A DNA stretch of 64,000 nucleotides from Flavobacterium luteolum (GCF_027111275.1 NZ_CP114286.1:1550001-1614000), one strand, 5' to 3'. Numbered from the stretch's first letter, positions 1 through 9,511 are shown. Program-made: numbers and translations. The notes: a model not told the origin generated them from the letters alone.

Positions 1-2
1 AT

Positions 3-974
3 CTTTTTGACAATGATCAAGTAACGGAAAAATGGCTAAAAGAAAATAATGTTCCTGCTTTAGGAATTGGAATTATTACAGATGGAAAACTAAAACAGAT
101 TAAAGTTTTTGGCGAACTTAAAAAAGGCGTTTCAGCACCTTACAATACCATTTGGAATGTCGCTTCGTTGACAAAACCCGTGACTGCTATTACTGTTCTG
201 AAATTAGTAAGTGCTGGAAAATGGGATTTAGACGAACCACTTTATAAATACTGGATTGATCCTGATATTGCAAAAGATCCTAATTTAAAATTACTGACCA
301 CGAGAATTGTTTTGAGTCATCAAACGGGTTTTCCAAATTGGAGATCTTTTAATGAATCTAAAAAATTAGATTTCAAATTCAAACCTGGAACACAATACCA
401 GTATTCTGGAGAAGGTTTTGAATATCTGCGAAAGGCGCTGGAGAAAAAATTTCATAAAACATTGGATCAATTGGCTTCAGAATTAGTTTTTGAACCTTTA
501 AAAATGACCGATTCCCAATTAATTTGGAATGATAAAATAGACCTTTCGAGATACGCCGTCAATTATGACAAAAACGGCAATGCTTATGAACCAACAAAAA
601 ATAAATCTGCAAATGCAGCAGACGATTTATTGACCACGATTGAAGATTATGGCAAATTTTTATCGAGCATCATGAACAACGAAGGATTAAGCAAAAAAGT
701 TTCTGAAGACATGATTTCGCATCAAGTTCAGACCAAGAAGAATAAATATTTTGGTCTAGGTTTCGAAATTTACGATTTAGGAAATGGAAATTATGCTTTG
801 TCTCATGGCGGTGCAGATCAAGGTGTCCAAACCATTTTTGTTTTGCTTCCAAAAACCAAACAAGGTTTAGTCATTTTTACCAATGTTGATGACGGTTATA
901 AAGTTTACGAAAATATCGTGGTGCATTACTTAGGAGAAAATGGTCAGAAAATAGTTGAGATCGAAACAAAATAA
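3..974 (+). CDS. Serine hydrolase, beta-lactamase class C/esterase family (5' truncated by window edge)
   Basis: The frame is open from the left edge of the window, so the true start lies outside; the internal TTG at 168 is not the start. The SxxK nucleophile motif is visible as SLTK, coded at about 165-176. The second motif reads YSG (in QYSGEGFEYL) rather than the commoner YSN, and an HGG motif sits near the C-terminus. This is the AmpC/penicillin-binding-protein-like fold used by D-peptidases, esterases and related hydrolases; the substrate cannot be told. It lies 317 nt upstream of a second member of the same superfamily, which suggests a local pair rather than one operon. Confident of family, not of function. 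Confidence 0.85.
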   Translation, partial: LFDNDQVTEKWLKENNVPALGIGIITDGKLKQIKVFGELKKGVSAPYNTIWNVASLTKPVTAITVLKLVSAGKWDLDEPLYKYWIDPDIAKDPNLKLLTTRIVLSHQTGFPNWRSFNESKKLDFKFKPGTQYQYSGEGFEYLRKALEKKFHKTLDQLASELVFEPLKMTDSQLIWNDKIDLSRYAVNYDKNGNAYEPTKNKSANAADDLLTTIEDYGKFLSSIMNNEGLSKKVSEDMISHQVQTKKNKYFGLGFEIYDLGNGNYALSHGGADQGVQTIFVLLPKTKQGLVIFTNVDDGYKVYENIVVHYLGENGQKIVEIETK

Positions 975-1291
975 TTCACATAAAATTGAATATCAATACA
1001 AAACATGCTAAAGTTATTTATCCTTTTTTTATTATATATAAGTAAAGTTTTGACTGATTAATTGTGTTTAAAAATATTTGTTAGTTATGAGCATAGATCT
1101 ACTTTTAAAGTAACTGGTCTGTGCTCTTACTTTTTTATATTCTGAAAAAAAATAAAAAATTTGGGTTAATCTTGAAACCAAATCGCAAATCAGTCGTCTA
1201 ACATTTTAGGACATCTTTTTATTTCATTTAAGAAGTTTCAATCATCAATCAAAAACGAATTTCATTAATCTTAAACCATAATCAATCCCTT
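975..1291. other. Intergenic region between two serine hydrolases
   Basis: This 317-nt gap has no ORF of note. It holds a probable terminator hairpin (1089-1138) for the upstream gene and otherwise AT-rich sequence. I see no convincing TAnnTTTG promoter for the downstream gene. Confidence 0.5.
1089..1138 (+). terminator. Probable intrinsic terminator of first serine hydrolase
   Basis: An imperfect stem pairs GAGCATAGATC...ACTTT with AAAGTAACTGGTCTGTGCTC (G-U pairs and a small bulge). It is followed by TTAC and a run of six T. It lies about 115 nt after the stop codon. Confidence 0.45.
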
Positions 1292-2740
1292 ATGAAAAAA
1301 TCAATCAAACTTATTGCACTTTTTGTTGCTTTTCAGCTTTCAGCACTGAGCATTTTTGCTCAAGATAAAGCGCAGCAAATCGAACAGCTTTTAAACAAGT
1401 ATAACGAATACGGACAATTTAACGGTTCTGCCTTGGTAGCAGAAAACGGAAAAGTAATTTTCAAAAAAGGTTTTGGTTCTGCCAATATGGAATGGAATAT
1501 TCCGAATCAAAGTGATACTAAATTTAGACTGGGATCTATCAGTAAACAATTTACTGCACTTTTAATTGTAAAACTGGCAGAAGAAGGAAAAATAAAACTA
1601 GATGTTCCTATTACAACTTATCTTCCAGATTATCCAAAAGAAAACGGTGGCAAAATCACTATTCATCATTTACTGACACATACTTCAGGTATTCCTAATT
1701 ACACTAGCGCACCAAACTTTCTAAGAGACAAAGCAAAAAATCCATATACGCCTGAAGCCTTTGTAAAAACATTTTCTAGTCTATCGCTAGAATTTACTCC
1801 AGGCGAAAAATTCAATTACAGCAATTCGGGATATTTTTTATTGGGTTATATTATCGAAAAAATTACAGGAAAAACGTATGAGCAGAATTTGCAAGAAACT
1901 ATTTTCACGCCTTTAAAAATGGTAAATTCGGGTTACGATCATAGTGATGTGATTATAAAAAACAGAGCTGCTGGTTATGAAAAAGAAGGCAAAAAAATTG
2001 TTAATGCCTCTTATATTGACATGAGCATTCCTTATGCTGCAGGATCTTTATACTCTACTGTAGAGGATTTGTATTTATGGGATCAGGCACTTTATACCAA
2101 TAAACTGCTTTCTGAAAAATCGATGGAATCTTTATTCAAACCTTATATTAAAGCGTGGAATGGTTTTTACGGATACGGATGGTCAACTTATGAGGTTCCA
2201 AACGGAGACAGCAAATTAACTGTTATTGAACATGGTGGCGGTATCAACGGATTTAATACTGTTATCTCTCGCATTCCAAAAGATAAAATTCTTATCGTTT
2301 TATTGAACAACACCGGCGGAACTGTTTTAGGAGAAATGAACACGGCAATTCGCAATATTTTATACAATCAGCCTTTTAATCAGCCCAAAAAATCTCTGGC
2401 TCTTGATTTATTAGATGTTTATAATGAAAAAGGAGTTATTGCAGGAACAGATACTTATAAAAAACTAAAAAATGATCCAACTTATGCCATTAAAGAAGGC
2501 GACATGAACAGAGTTGGATATCAATTATTGCAAACTGGAAAAAAGAAAGAAGCCATTGAAGTTTTCAAAATTAATGTTGAGACTTTCCCAAAATCTGGAA
2601 ATGCTTATGATAGTTTAGGTGAAGCATATTTGGCTGACGGAGACAAAAAACTAGCAATGGTCAACTATAAAAAATCTGTTGAATTGGATCCTACAAATGA
2701 AGGTGGAAAAAAAGTTCTAGAAGAGCTTTCTAAAAAATAA
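1292..2740 (+). CDS. Secreted serine hydrolase (beta-lactamase family) with C-terminal TPR
   Basis: This 482-residue protein begins with a Sec signal peptide (hydrophobic core LIALFVAFQLSALSIFA, cleavage after FAQ or nearby). The catalytic motifs of the class C beta-lactamase/D-peptidase superfamily are intact: SISK near residue 82, YSN near 176 (FNYSNSGY) and HGGG near 316. After the hydrolase domain, residues about 410-480 look like tetratricopeptide repeats (KKKEAIEVFKINVETFPKSG, then AYDSLGEAYLADGDKKLA). That layout is common in Bacteroidota and suggests a periplasmic enzyme acting on peptides, esters or cell-wall fragments with a protein-interaction tail. The ATG at 1292 is the first in frame before the signal peptide. 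Its own terminator follows at 2778. Confidence 0.9.
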   Translation: MKKSIKLIALFVAFQLSALSIFAQDKAQQIEQLLNKYNEYGQFNGSALVAENGKVIFKKGFGSANMEWNIPNQSDTKFRLGSISKQFTALLIVKLAEEGKIKLDVPITTYLPDYPKENGGKITIHHLLTHTSGIPNYTSAPNFLRDKAKNPYTPEAFVKTFSSLSLEFTPGEKFNYSNSGYFLLGYIIEKITGKTYEQNLQETIFTPLKMVNSGYDHSDVIIKNRAAGYEKEGKKIVNASYIDMSIPYAAGSLYSTVEDLYLWDQALYTNKLLSEKSMESLFKPYIKAWNGFYGYGWSTYEVPNGDSKLTVIEHGGGINGFNTVISRIPKDKILIVLLNNTGGTVLGEMNTAIRNILYNQPFNQPKKSLALDLLDVYNEKGVIAGTDTYKKLKNDPTYAIKEGDMNRVGYQLLQTGKKKEAIEVFKINVETFPKSGNAYDSLGEAYLADGDKKLAMVNYKKSVELDPTNEGGKKVLEELSKK

Positions 2741-2777
2741 AGGCAAATAATTGTAAATTAATTTCTTAAAAAAACGA

Positions 2778-2819
2778 CTCCGATAAAATAGCTCTAACAG
2801 TTATTTTATCGGAGTTTTT
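2778..2819 (+). terminator. Intrinsic terminator after TPR serine hydrolase
   Basis: A 13-bp perfect stem CTCCGATAAAATA (2778-2790) pairs with TATTTTATCGGAG (2802-2814), with an 11-nt loop, followed by TTTTTG. It lies 37 nt after the stop codon. Confidence 0.85.
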
Positions 2820-2901
2820 GTTACAACTTGGGACATTCAAATTCGGTCAATTATTTTTTAAAAATACTATTTTAGCCTCACCCAAAATAATTGAATAACC
2901 T

Positions 2902-3345
2902 ATGAAAAATTTGAAAAACAATCGTTTTCTAACTGTCTTGCTATGTCTTTTTATTTCTTCTAAATCTTTATCACAAAGCAATCAGCCATTAATGCCTAGC
3001 CAGCAGCATAAAATTATAATCGATAAAATTGTTGAAGCTACTCATTACAAAAACTACGTAATTGATTTCTGTCTCTCAAAAATAAATGAAGCTTCGGCAA
3101 AAGAAGGCTGGAATGACCAAAAGGCAATGGAAGTTACCCAAAGCATTAACTACAAAAACTTTAGAGATGCGATCTACAACAGTTTTGTAGTGTTTGACGA
3201 AGTTGAATTGGAAACTTTATTAAAAGCCTACGAAAAAGATCCTGCCTATCAAACACAAAATGTCATGACCAACAATAGGGTTCTGATTAATAATCTGAAC
3301 ATTTTTGCGAATGATATTGTTCTTGGGAAATATATTTCTAAGTAA
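2902..3345 (+). CDS. Small secreted protein of unknown function
   Basis: A 147-residue product with an N-terminal signal peptide (NRFLTVLLCLFISSKSLS, then QSNQ). The remainder is mostly predicted helical and soluble, with no motif I recognise and only one cysteine beyond the signal peptide. It faces the penicillin acylase gene convergently. It is a stand-alone gene between a terminator at 2778 and a hairpin at 3379. I assign no function. Confidence 0.7.
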   Translation: MKNLKNNRFLTVLLCLFISSKSLSQSNQPLMPSQQHKIIIDKIVEATHYKNYVIDFCLSKINEASAKEGWNDQKAMEVTQSINYKNFRDAIYNSFVVFDEVELETLLKAYEKDPAYQTQNVMTNNRVLINNLNIFANDIVLGKYISK

Positions 3346-3375
3346 GGTTCTGAGGTTCTGAGGTTCTGAGGTTCT
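3346..3375. repeat. Tandem octamer GGTTCTGA (3.75 copies)
   Basis: Units start at 3346, 3354, 3362 and 3370 (the last is partial) immediately after the stop codon at 3345. Related degenerate strings occur at 29792, 32653, 58559 and 58856, always intergenic. Confidence 0.85.
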
Positions 3376-3378
3376 TAA

Positions 3379-3409
3379 CCTTTGTCAAAGTTTTAAACTT
3401 TGACAAAGG
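3379..3409. terminator. Perfect 15-bp hairpin between convergent genes
   Basis: CCTTTGTCAAAGTTT (3379-3393) and its exact complement (3395-3409) are separated by one base. The spot between two convergent genes suggests a bidirectional terminator or mRNA 3' end structure, although it lacks a clean T tract. The core TCAAAGT...ACTTTGA recurs in the hairpin at 62896. Confidence 0.55.
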
Positions 3410-3451
3410 CTGTAACTTCAAACCTCAAACATGAAACCTCAAACAAAAAAT

Positions 3452-5842
3452 CTACTTCTTAGGTTTTAAAATCAGTTTGGTTGATGTTTTTATGATTTCG
3501 TCTTTGTTTAATTTCATTTTTCTGAACTTTCCTGCGTTGTACATTTCGGCTTGATCGTCGTAATGTTTGCTAAACGGATTTCCAGATTGGCCAGTTGGCA
3601 AAATACTCCAGCTGTTTTCTACATCTGAAAAATCGACAATTCTTCTTGTTGAAGGTCCGCCTTTGGTATAATATTTACCTTCATCGTTAAATCCGAAGAA
3701 TAAATTATTGATGACTTCATTTGAACCTGGAGAATTAAATGGCCCAACATTAAACAATCCGCGAAGCGCTTTGACTTTTCCTAATGGATGTTCGTGTTCT
3801 ACGGTATGCACTTTTCCCCAATTCCATTCTGAAATATTTTCACCTAGCTGATTCTGCAGAGCAACAACAGCATCATGAAAAGATTTTGAAACAACGTCTG
3901 TTCTGGTTTCTTTTATATTTTTTGTTTTGATGTTATCCCACCAAACCGAATTTTCATTTTTTATCTGATTGGCGATTACTTGTTTTCCAAGAGAAATTCC
4001 CAAAAATAAATTGAAATTATCTTTTCCCATTTCGTCTTCAAATGTATTTTTCAAATACAAATAAATCCATTTATTGTAAATCGTTGTCGCGACATCTTCA
4101 ATATTTGTGGTTCCTTTCCAAGATTTTAAAGCATTTATAACTTCCTTTTCTTTGTTAGAAAGCGGTTTATTATCTAAACTTGCAATTAAGTTTTTAGTCG
4201 TTTCAACAGCAACATCAGAAGTATTATCATAAATCATTTTACTAATGCCTTCTTTGTCCCAATCTGATTTTGCATTTAAAATTCCAGAAATTCTTTTAGC
4301 GCGATCTTCAGGCAAATAATATCCTGGATATAAATAACCGTTATCTATAGCTTCCGGCTGATTATTTGCCGAATAAACATATCCCCATTCTGGATTTTCT
4401 GCTGATGGGTTTTCTTCAAAATCTAAAAACTTCGTAATATCATCTTTTCCACTTGAACCGTCCAAAATCAAATGCGTATTAACACCTTCATTATGTCGGT
4501 ACAATTTCCCGCTCGCCCACCAAGCAACATTTCCTTTAGCATCGCCATACATAACATTTAATCCTGGCGCTGCAATTAAAGAAACTGCCTTTTTAAACTC
4601 GGTTGTGTTTTTAGCATGTGAAAGTCCGTAGGCCGCGTCTAAAATCTGAATTGGCTCTCTCGTGTACGTCCAAGACATAGCAATAGGATTCTTCTTTCCT
4701 AAAAGATCTATAAAATCATTCATAACTGGTCCGTGACGAGTAATCTTTACCTCCAAAACAACATCTGATGAATCTTTTACTTTAATCGTTTTTCTTCTGA
4801 TTTTGTATTTACTGAAACCTGTTGGTGTTTGATACTGAGAAGCATCATCTGCTTTATTTTTTTCTTGGTAAAAATCGATATCATCATTTTCAAACATCGT
4901 TAAACCATAAGCATAATCCCTGTTGTGTGCCAAAAGCGGAAACGGAGTTCCAGCCAAATAACATCCGTACAATTCATGCTTTGGTGTTACAATATGCGCT
5001 TCATACCAAGTTGCAGGCTGCGAAAATCCAATATGCGGATCATTAGCAAAAATAACTTTTCCTGTTTTTGATTTATGTGGCCCAACAACCCAGCTATTGC
5101 TTCCAACAAATGGAGGAATTGGAGATTGATCCAACATAGCAGTTATAGATTTTGAAATCTCGGTATACTCTTCTGTTTTCTCTTTAGAAATTCTAATTTT
5201 TGTATTATTAAATTCGCCTTCAATACCTAAATCTTTAAGATAAGTGGCACCGTATTTATTTTTAATATCGGTCAATAACGGATCTGTTTTCTGCGCCATG
5301 GCAAAACTAAAAGACATATATCCAAAAATATTATAAACGTCTTTTATGGTAAATTTTTGTTTTTTTACACCAACCAGTGTAAATTCTATCGGCGTCACCC
5401 CTTCTTCTAAATATTGATTAATTCCATCCAAATAGGCATGTGTCAGTTTATAACTTTCGCTGTTTTTATCCAATTTTGCAATGGCTTTTGCCGAAGCTTC
5501 TTCGATTCCGATTCCAGCAAAAAACTTATCATTTTTAAGCGCTACACCGCCAAAAAGTTCAGATAAACGTCCTGGAGCAATTCGACGTAACAATTCCATT
5601 TGCCATAATCTTTCCTGCGCATGTACATAACCAAGTGCAGTCATAGCATCTTTTTCAGAATCGGCATAAATATGAGGCACTCCAAAATCATCAAAATAAA
5701 CTGTGGTTTCTTTCTCGAGATTATTCAATTGTATAGAACCTTCATATTTCGGTTTTAGATGAAAAATGTAAGCGCATAAACCAATCGCAAGAATTACAAT
5801 AAGAACCAATAATGTCAACAGGATTTTTTTAATTATTCTCAT
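3452..5842 (-). CDS. Penicillin acylase family Ntn hydrolase
   Basis: This 796-residue protein starts with a membrane anchor/signal segment (about residues 5-27) and continues with the penicillin acylase family fold (penicillin G/V and N-acyl-homoserine lactone acylases). The autoprocessing junction is recognisable at GSNSWVVG: Ser248, with the SNxW motif, would become the N-terminal nucleophile of the beta chain after self-cleavage. The alpha chain (about residues 40-247) carries the usual DxxGVPHIYA start of the family. Length fits a single-chain precursor. The likely role is hydrolysis of N-acyl amides in the periplasm or at the inner membrane; the true substrate is unknown. It is divergent from the AsmA-like gene (108-nt gap) and convergent with the small secreted protein gene. 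Confidence 0.92.
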   Translation of the reverse strand: MRIIKKILLTLLVLIVILAIGLCAYIFHLKPKYEGSIQLNNLEKETTVYFDDFGVPHIYADSEKDAMTALGYVHAQERLWQMELLRRIAPGRLSELFGGVALKNDKFFAGIGIEEASAKAIAKLDKNSESYKLTHAYLDGINQYLEEGVTPIEFTLVGVKKQKFTIKDVYNIFGYMSFSFAMAQKTDPLLTDIKNKYGATYLKDLGIEGEFNNTKIRISKEKTEEYTEISKSITAMLDQSPIPPFVGSNSWVVGPHKSKTGKVIFANDPHIGFSQPATWYEAHIVTPKHELYGCYLAGTPFPLLAHNRDYAYGLTMFENDDIDFYQEKNKADDASQYQTPTGFSKYKIRRKTIKVKDSSDVVLEVKITRHGPVMNDFIDLLGKKNPIAMSWTYTREPIQILDAAYGLSHAKNTTEFKKAVSLIAAPGLNVMYGDAKGNVAWWASGKLYRHNEGVNTHLILDGSSGKDDITKFLDFEENPSAENPEWGYVYSANNQPEAIDNGYLYPGYYLPEDRAKRISGILNAKSDWDKEGISKMIYDNTSDVAVETTKNLIASLDNKPLSNKEKEVINALKSWKGTTNIEDVATTIYNKWIYLYLKNTFEDEMGKDNFNLFLGISLGKQVIANQIKNENSVWWDNIKTKNIKETRTDVVSKSFHDAVVALQNQLGENISEWNWGKVHTVEHEHPLGKVKALRGLFNVGPFNSPGSNEVINNLFFGFNDEGKYYTKGGPSTRRIVDFSDVENSWSILPTGQSGNPFSKHYDDQAEMYNAGKFRKMKLNKDEIIKTSTKLILKPKK

Positions 5843-5950
5843 ATTTTAAAAAAGGATGAAATTCGTAATAATGTAACTTTTCTTAAAAATCTTATAAGAG
5901 ACAACAGTCTTTAAAAGTCTAAATTTATGTATTTAAAATTAATCCTATAA

Positions 5951-7507
5951 ATGTCAGTATATAAAAAAATAGCGATTGTTGTAATTTCTCTTCTTGCACT
6001 TGTAATTATTGCCAATATTGGGTTGAATTATTGGATTAAAAAACAGCTTCCCATCATCATTCACGAAAAAAATAAAACCGCATATAATATCAATTACGAA
6101 AAAATTGAAGTCTCTCTTTTTTCTAGAAATATCAACGCACAGACTTTATTGGTTAGTCCTAAAAATGCACCGAAAGACAGCAAAAATGGACTTTTTTCTA
6201 AAATTGAATCCATTACGATCAAACATTTTAATATTTGGGATTTGGCGTTTCGAGATATTATTCAGGCAGAAAGTATCATTATCAATAAACCGCGAATCAT
6301 TTTATACAAAAAAGGCGAAAAACTCATCAATAATAGCAAAAGCATTGAAAAAGAAATTATTGATCCGTTTCGAAAAATTATTGCAGTTTCCAATATTTAC
6401 CTCAACGACGGATCGGTTGATGTGGTCTCTTTAGATACAGATAAACCTATTTTTAGCATAAAAAAAATACTTTTAAAACTGGAAGGAATTTTAATTACCG
6501 ATGCAACTTTAAAAGAAAAAATTCCGATTCAATATAAAAAATATGCTCTCGTTTGCGACAGTTTATTTTACAGACCAAATGGTTTTTATTACATCAATAT
6601 TGGAAAAATAAGCACCGAAAAGAATTTTTTAAAGATTAATAATTTCTCTAATCTGCCTCAATTTGAGCGTAGAGAATTTTTAAAGCGTCTTGAAAAAGAA
6701 AAGGACATTTACAATTTAAAATTTGATTCGGCTCAAGTCGCAAAAATGGACTGGGGTTTCAGAAATAATCAGTTTTATTTCAAAGCAAATTCGCTGATTA
6801 TCCACCATTTTGATGCTAATATTTACCGCGGAAAAATGCTGAAAGACGATCCAAGCAAAAAATATCTTTATAATCATTTATTGCGAAATCTGAAATTTCC
6901 GCTTCAAGTTGACACATTACAAGTTTTAAAATCGAAATTGGTTTATGAAGAAGAACTTGATTTTGCCAAAGGTCCCGGAGTTTTAACTTTCGATAAATTC
7001 AATCTGCAAGCAACTAATTTAAGAAGTGGTTTTGGTCTGAAAAAAACGGACGATGTAAAAATCAAAGTCAAATGTATTTTTATGAAAAATTCTCCGCTTG
7101 ATGTCGATTGGCGTTTTAATGTTCTGGACAAAAGCGACGGATTTCATATTCAGGGCGTGATTTCAAATTTTGATGTTGGAGCTATGACTAGATTCACTAA
7201 ACCCTACATCAACAGTACTTTTACCGGAACTTTCAATAAATACCGTTTTAATTTTTATGGAAATGATAATGGATCGAAAGGAAATGCCTCTTTAGATTAT
7301 GAAGATCTGAAAGTCAAATTATACCAAAAGAAAAATCCTGAAAAAGAAGCCAAACTCAAAACAGCAGTTGCTAATTTACTAGTCAAAAACGATTCGAAAG
7401 AAAAGCCCAAAACCGCCGAAGTCGAAGTCGAAAGGCTTCAAGATAGATCGTTCTACAATCTTTTGTGGAGAAGCATTGCAGAATCCTTGAAGAAGATTTT
7501 GATTTAG
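5951..7507 (+). CDS. AsmA/DUF748-like envelope protein
   Basis: The 518-residue product has one N-terminal transmembrane helix (about residues 7-27) followed by a long, repetitive beta-rich region typical of AsmA-like/DUF748 proteins, which in other bacteria are linked to lipid or outer-membrane homeostasis. Segments such as FNKYRFNFYGNDNGSKGNASLDYEDLKVKLY near the C-terminus and the terminal SFYNLLWRSIAESLKKIL match that family's style. No catalytic motif is visible. It is a single gene with a strong terminator. The assignment is from overall pattern, so the subfamily is uncertain. Confidence 0.65.
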   Translation: MSVYKKIAIVVISLLALVIIANIGLNYWIKKQLPIIIHEKNKTAYNINYEKIEVSLFSRNINAQTLLVSPKNAPKDSKNGLFSKIESITIKHFNIWDLAFRDIIQAESIIINKPRIILYKKGEKLINNSKSIEKEIIDPFRKIIAVSNIYLNDGSVDVVSLDTDKPIFSIKKILLKLEGILITDATLKEKIPIQYKKYALVCDSLFYRPNGFYYINIGKISTEKNFLKINNFSNLPQFERREFLKRLEKEKDIYNLKFDSAQVAKMDWGFRNNQFYFKANSLIIHHFDANIYRGKMLKDDPSKKYLYNHLLRNLKFPLQVDTLQVLKSKLVYEEELDFAKGPGVLTFDKFNLQATNLRSGFGLKKTDDVKIKVKCIFMKNSPLDVDWRFNVLDKSDGFHIQGVISNFDVGAMTRFTKPYINSTFTGTFNKYRFNFYGNDNGSKGNASLDYEDLKVKLYQKKNPEKEAKLKTAVANLLVKNDSKEKPKTAEVEVERLQDRSFYNLLWRSIAESLKKILI

Positions 7508-7510
7508 TTT

Positions 7511-7569
7511 TTTTCTGCCACGAATTCACGAATTTAATTTAAAACAATTTGTGAATTCGTGGCAGAAAA
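7511..7569. terminator. 19-bp perfect hairpin, terminator; contains dispersed GCCACGAATTCAC repeat
   Basis: Arms at 7511-7529 and 7551-7569 are exact complements (TTTTCTGCCACGAATTCAC) with a 21-nt loop. It follows the AsmA-like stop codon by 3 nt. The GCCACGAATTCACGAATT string recurs at about 29834, so this is a dispersed intergenic repeat as well as a terminator. Confidence 0.75.
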
Positions 7570-7658
7570 ACTTTCTCAACAATTTACAAACCTGACAATT
7601 ATCAGGTTTTAGAAAATTCCTTTTTTCAATATTTGTCTCTATTTTAATCCGAATACAA

Positions 7659-9455
7659 ATGACAAAAAATAATCTGCATACTTTTCATATTCCAGTAATG
7701 GGACTTGCTTATACCATAGACAGTCCGATTCGAGTAGCGCAGTACGGAATTTCATCTGTTGTTGCTTTAGCAGACGATGATCTGATTGAAAAGATGCGTA
7801 ATTTTTACAGCACAAAATTCAACATTCCTTACGAAGAAATCACTCAAAAATTTCACGACTACCGCGCTGAAAGAATTACCTCTTATTTAAATTTAGTCGA
7901 TAAAATTGTAAAAGAGAAATTCGAAAACTTCAAAACAGAATTGACAGAAAGCAAAACGGCTTTAGAAAATTTCATGTCAATGCTGCCGAATACTTCTGAT
8001 ATTAAAAAGGGATTTCAGGCTTTATTGGATGACGGAATTGCTTTTAAAGAAAACATTCAAAATTACATTGAATCGCATCTTTTTCCAGGAGAAATCGATG
8101 TGAATATCATGACGAAATTAGACAAAGATAATTTTGTCAAAAACGAACAACTTCCAGTTGAGTTTAATGACGCACACGCAGCTTTAAGAGGTTTTGCTAA
8201 AAGTAACTTGGAATCTTCTGTAGTTCTTTCTGCTGGAATGAATCCAAGGTTGTTTGGTTATTTCGAAAACTTCAAAGATTTTTTTCCGAATGAAAATAAC
8301 GAACTAAAAAAGAAAATCATTTTAAAAGTAAGTGATTTTAGATCGGCAATGATTCAAGGAAATTTCTTGGCGAAAAAAGGACTTTGGGTTTCAGAATACA
8401 GAATTGAATCTGGATTAAACTGCGGCGGACATGCCTTTGCAACTGATGGGCTCTTATTAGGGACCATTTTAGAGGAATTCAAGCAGAAAAAAGATCAATT
8501 GATACAATCTGCCCACGAATTAATGATTAAAGCTTTACAGGCAAAAAATCAGCCTATTCCTGAAAATCCTTTAGAATTAAAAATTACGGTTCAAGGCGGT
8601 GTTGGAACTGCTGCAGAACATGAATTTTTATTGGACGAATATAAAGTTGATTCTGTAGGTTGGGGTTCGCCATTCTTATTAGTTCCCGAAGCAACATCTG
8701 TCGATAAAGAAACTCGCAATTTGTTGATGAAAGCCAAAGAAGATGATTTTTACTTAAGCAATATTTCTCCTTTGGGAGTTCCTTTTAACACTTTGAAAGG
8801 AACTACAAATGAATTTTTAAAGCAAAAACGCATTCATGAAAATAAAGCAGGAAGTTCTTGTCCGAAGAAATTTCTAGCTTTAAGCAAAGAATATGATCCA
8901 CACGGAATTTGCACAGCTTCAAAAAAATATCAGGATATTAAACTGGAAGAATTAGAAGCAAAAAAAGATTCGATATCTAATGACGAATTTGAGAAGAGTA
9001 AAATCAAAATCACCGAAAAATCATGTTTATGTGTTGGTTTGGCCAATGCTTCTTATCTAGAAAACGATATTAAAATAAAAGGTCAGGCTCAAGGCGTTGT
9101 AATTTGTCCAGGCCCGAACTTAGCTTATTTTGATCAAGAAGTTTCTTTAAAAGAAATGATCCAGCATATTTATCAAGGCAAATCGGTTATTAGAACAGAC
9201 CGCCCGAACTTATTTATAAAAGAGCTTAAAATGTATGTTGAATATTTTAGAAATGAGCTTCAGTCTATTTCTGGAGAACTTACAACAGCTCAGCTTAAAA
9301 AATGGACTACTTTTAAATCTAATCTGTTAGATGGAATTGAGTATTATAAAAATTTATTTGAATCGACGTCAGTCTTTAAGGGTCATCTTGATCAACTCGA
9401 TTCTTGTAAATCAGAATTAGTTGGTATTAAAATTCCCGTTTCAGAGTTGGTTTAA
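7659..9455 (+). CDS. Cysteine-rich protein of unknown function, possibly flavin-type TIM barrel
   Basis: The 598-residue soluble protein has no signal peptide. The N-terminus (IPVMGLAYTIDSPIRVAQYG then SSVVALADD) and the segment GGVGTAAEHEFLLDEYKVDSVGWGSPFLL resemble the beta-alpha segments of nitronate monooxygenase/FMN TIM barrels, where a GGIGT-like loop binds phosphate; this similarity is my inference. There are distinct Cys clusters: NCGGHAF, SSCPKKF, HGICTAS, KSCLCVG and VICPGPN, all in the second half, suggesting a metal centre or redox disulfides. A helical insertion lies at about residues 75-150. It stands alone, bounded by terminators. I do not recognise a characterised homologue. 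Confidence 0.7.
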   Translation: MTKNNLHTFHIPVMGLAYTIDSPIRVAQYGISSVVALADDDLIEKMRNFYSTKFNIPYEEITQKFHDYRAERITSYLNLVDKIVKEKFENFKTELTESKTALENFMSMLPNTSDIKKGFQALLDDGIAFKENIQNYIESHLFPGEIDVNIMTKLDKDNFVKNEQLPVEFNDAHAALRGFAKSNLESSVVLSAGMNPRLFGYFENFKDFFPNENNELKKKIILKVSDFRSAMIQGNFLAKKGLWVSEYRIESGLNCGGHAFATDGLLLGTILEEFKQKKDQLIQSAHELMIKALQAKNQPIPENPLELKITVQGGVGTAAEHEFLLDEYKVDSVGWGSPFLLVPEATSVDKETRNLLMKAKEDDFYLSNISPLGVPFNTLKGTTNEFLKQKRIHENKAGSSCPKKFLALSKEYDPHGICTASKKYQDIKLEELEAKKDSISNDEFEKSKIKITEKSCLCVGLANASYLENDIKIKGQAQGVVICPGPNLAYFDQEVSLKEMIQHIYQGKSVIRTDRPNLFIKELKMYVEYFRNELQSISGELTTAQLKKWTTFKSNLLDGIEYYKNLFESTSVFKGHLDQLDSCKSELVGIKIPVSELV

Positions 9456-9461
9456 AATTGA

Positions 9462-9497
9462 AAACCCCAAATTAAATTTTAATTTGGGGTTTGTTTT
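9462..9497. terminator. Bidirectional terminator between convergent genes
   Basis: A perfect 15-bp stem AAACCCCAAATTAAA (9462-9476) pairs with 9478-9492, with T-rich sequence on the right and A-rich on the left. It serves both the 598-residue protein gene and the convergent lipoprotein gene. Confidence 0.85.
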
Positions 9498-9511
9498 TAT
9501 TTATAGAATAA

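Noticed and set aside
3346..3375. Possible CRISPR-like direct repeat
   Set aside because: Units are 8 bp, contiguous and without spacers; no cas genes are present.
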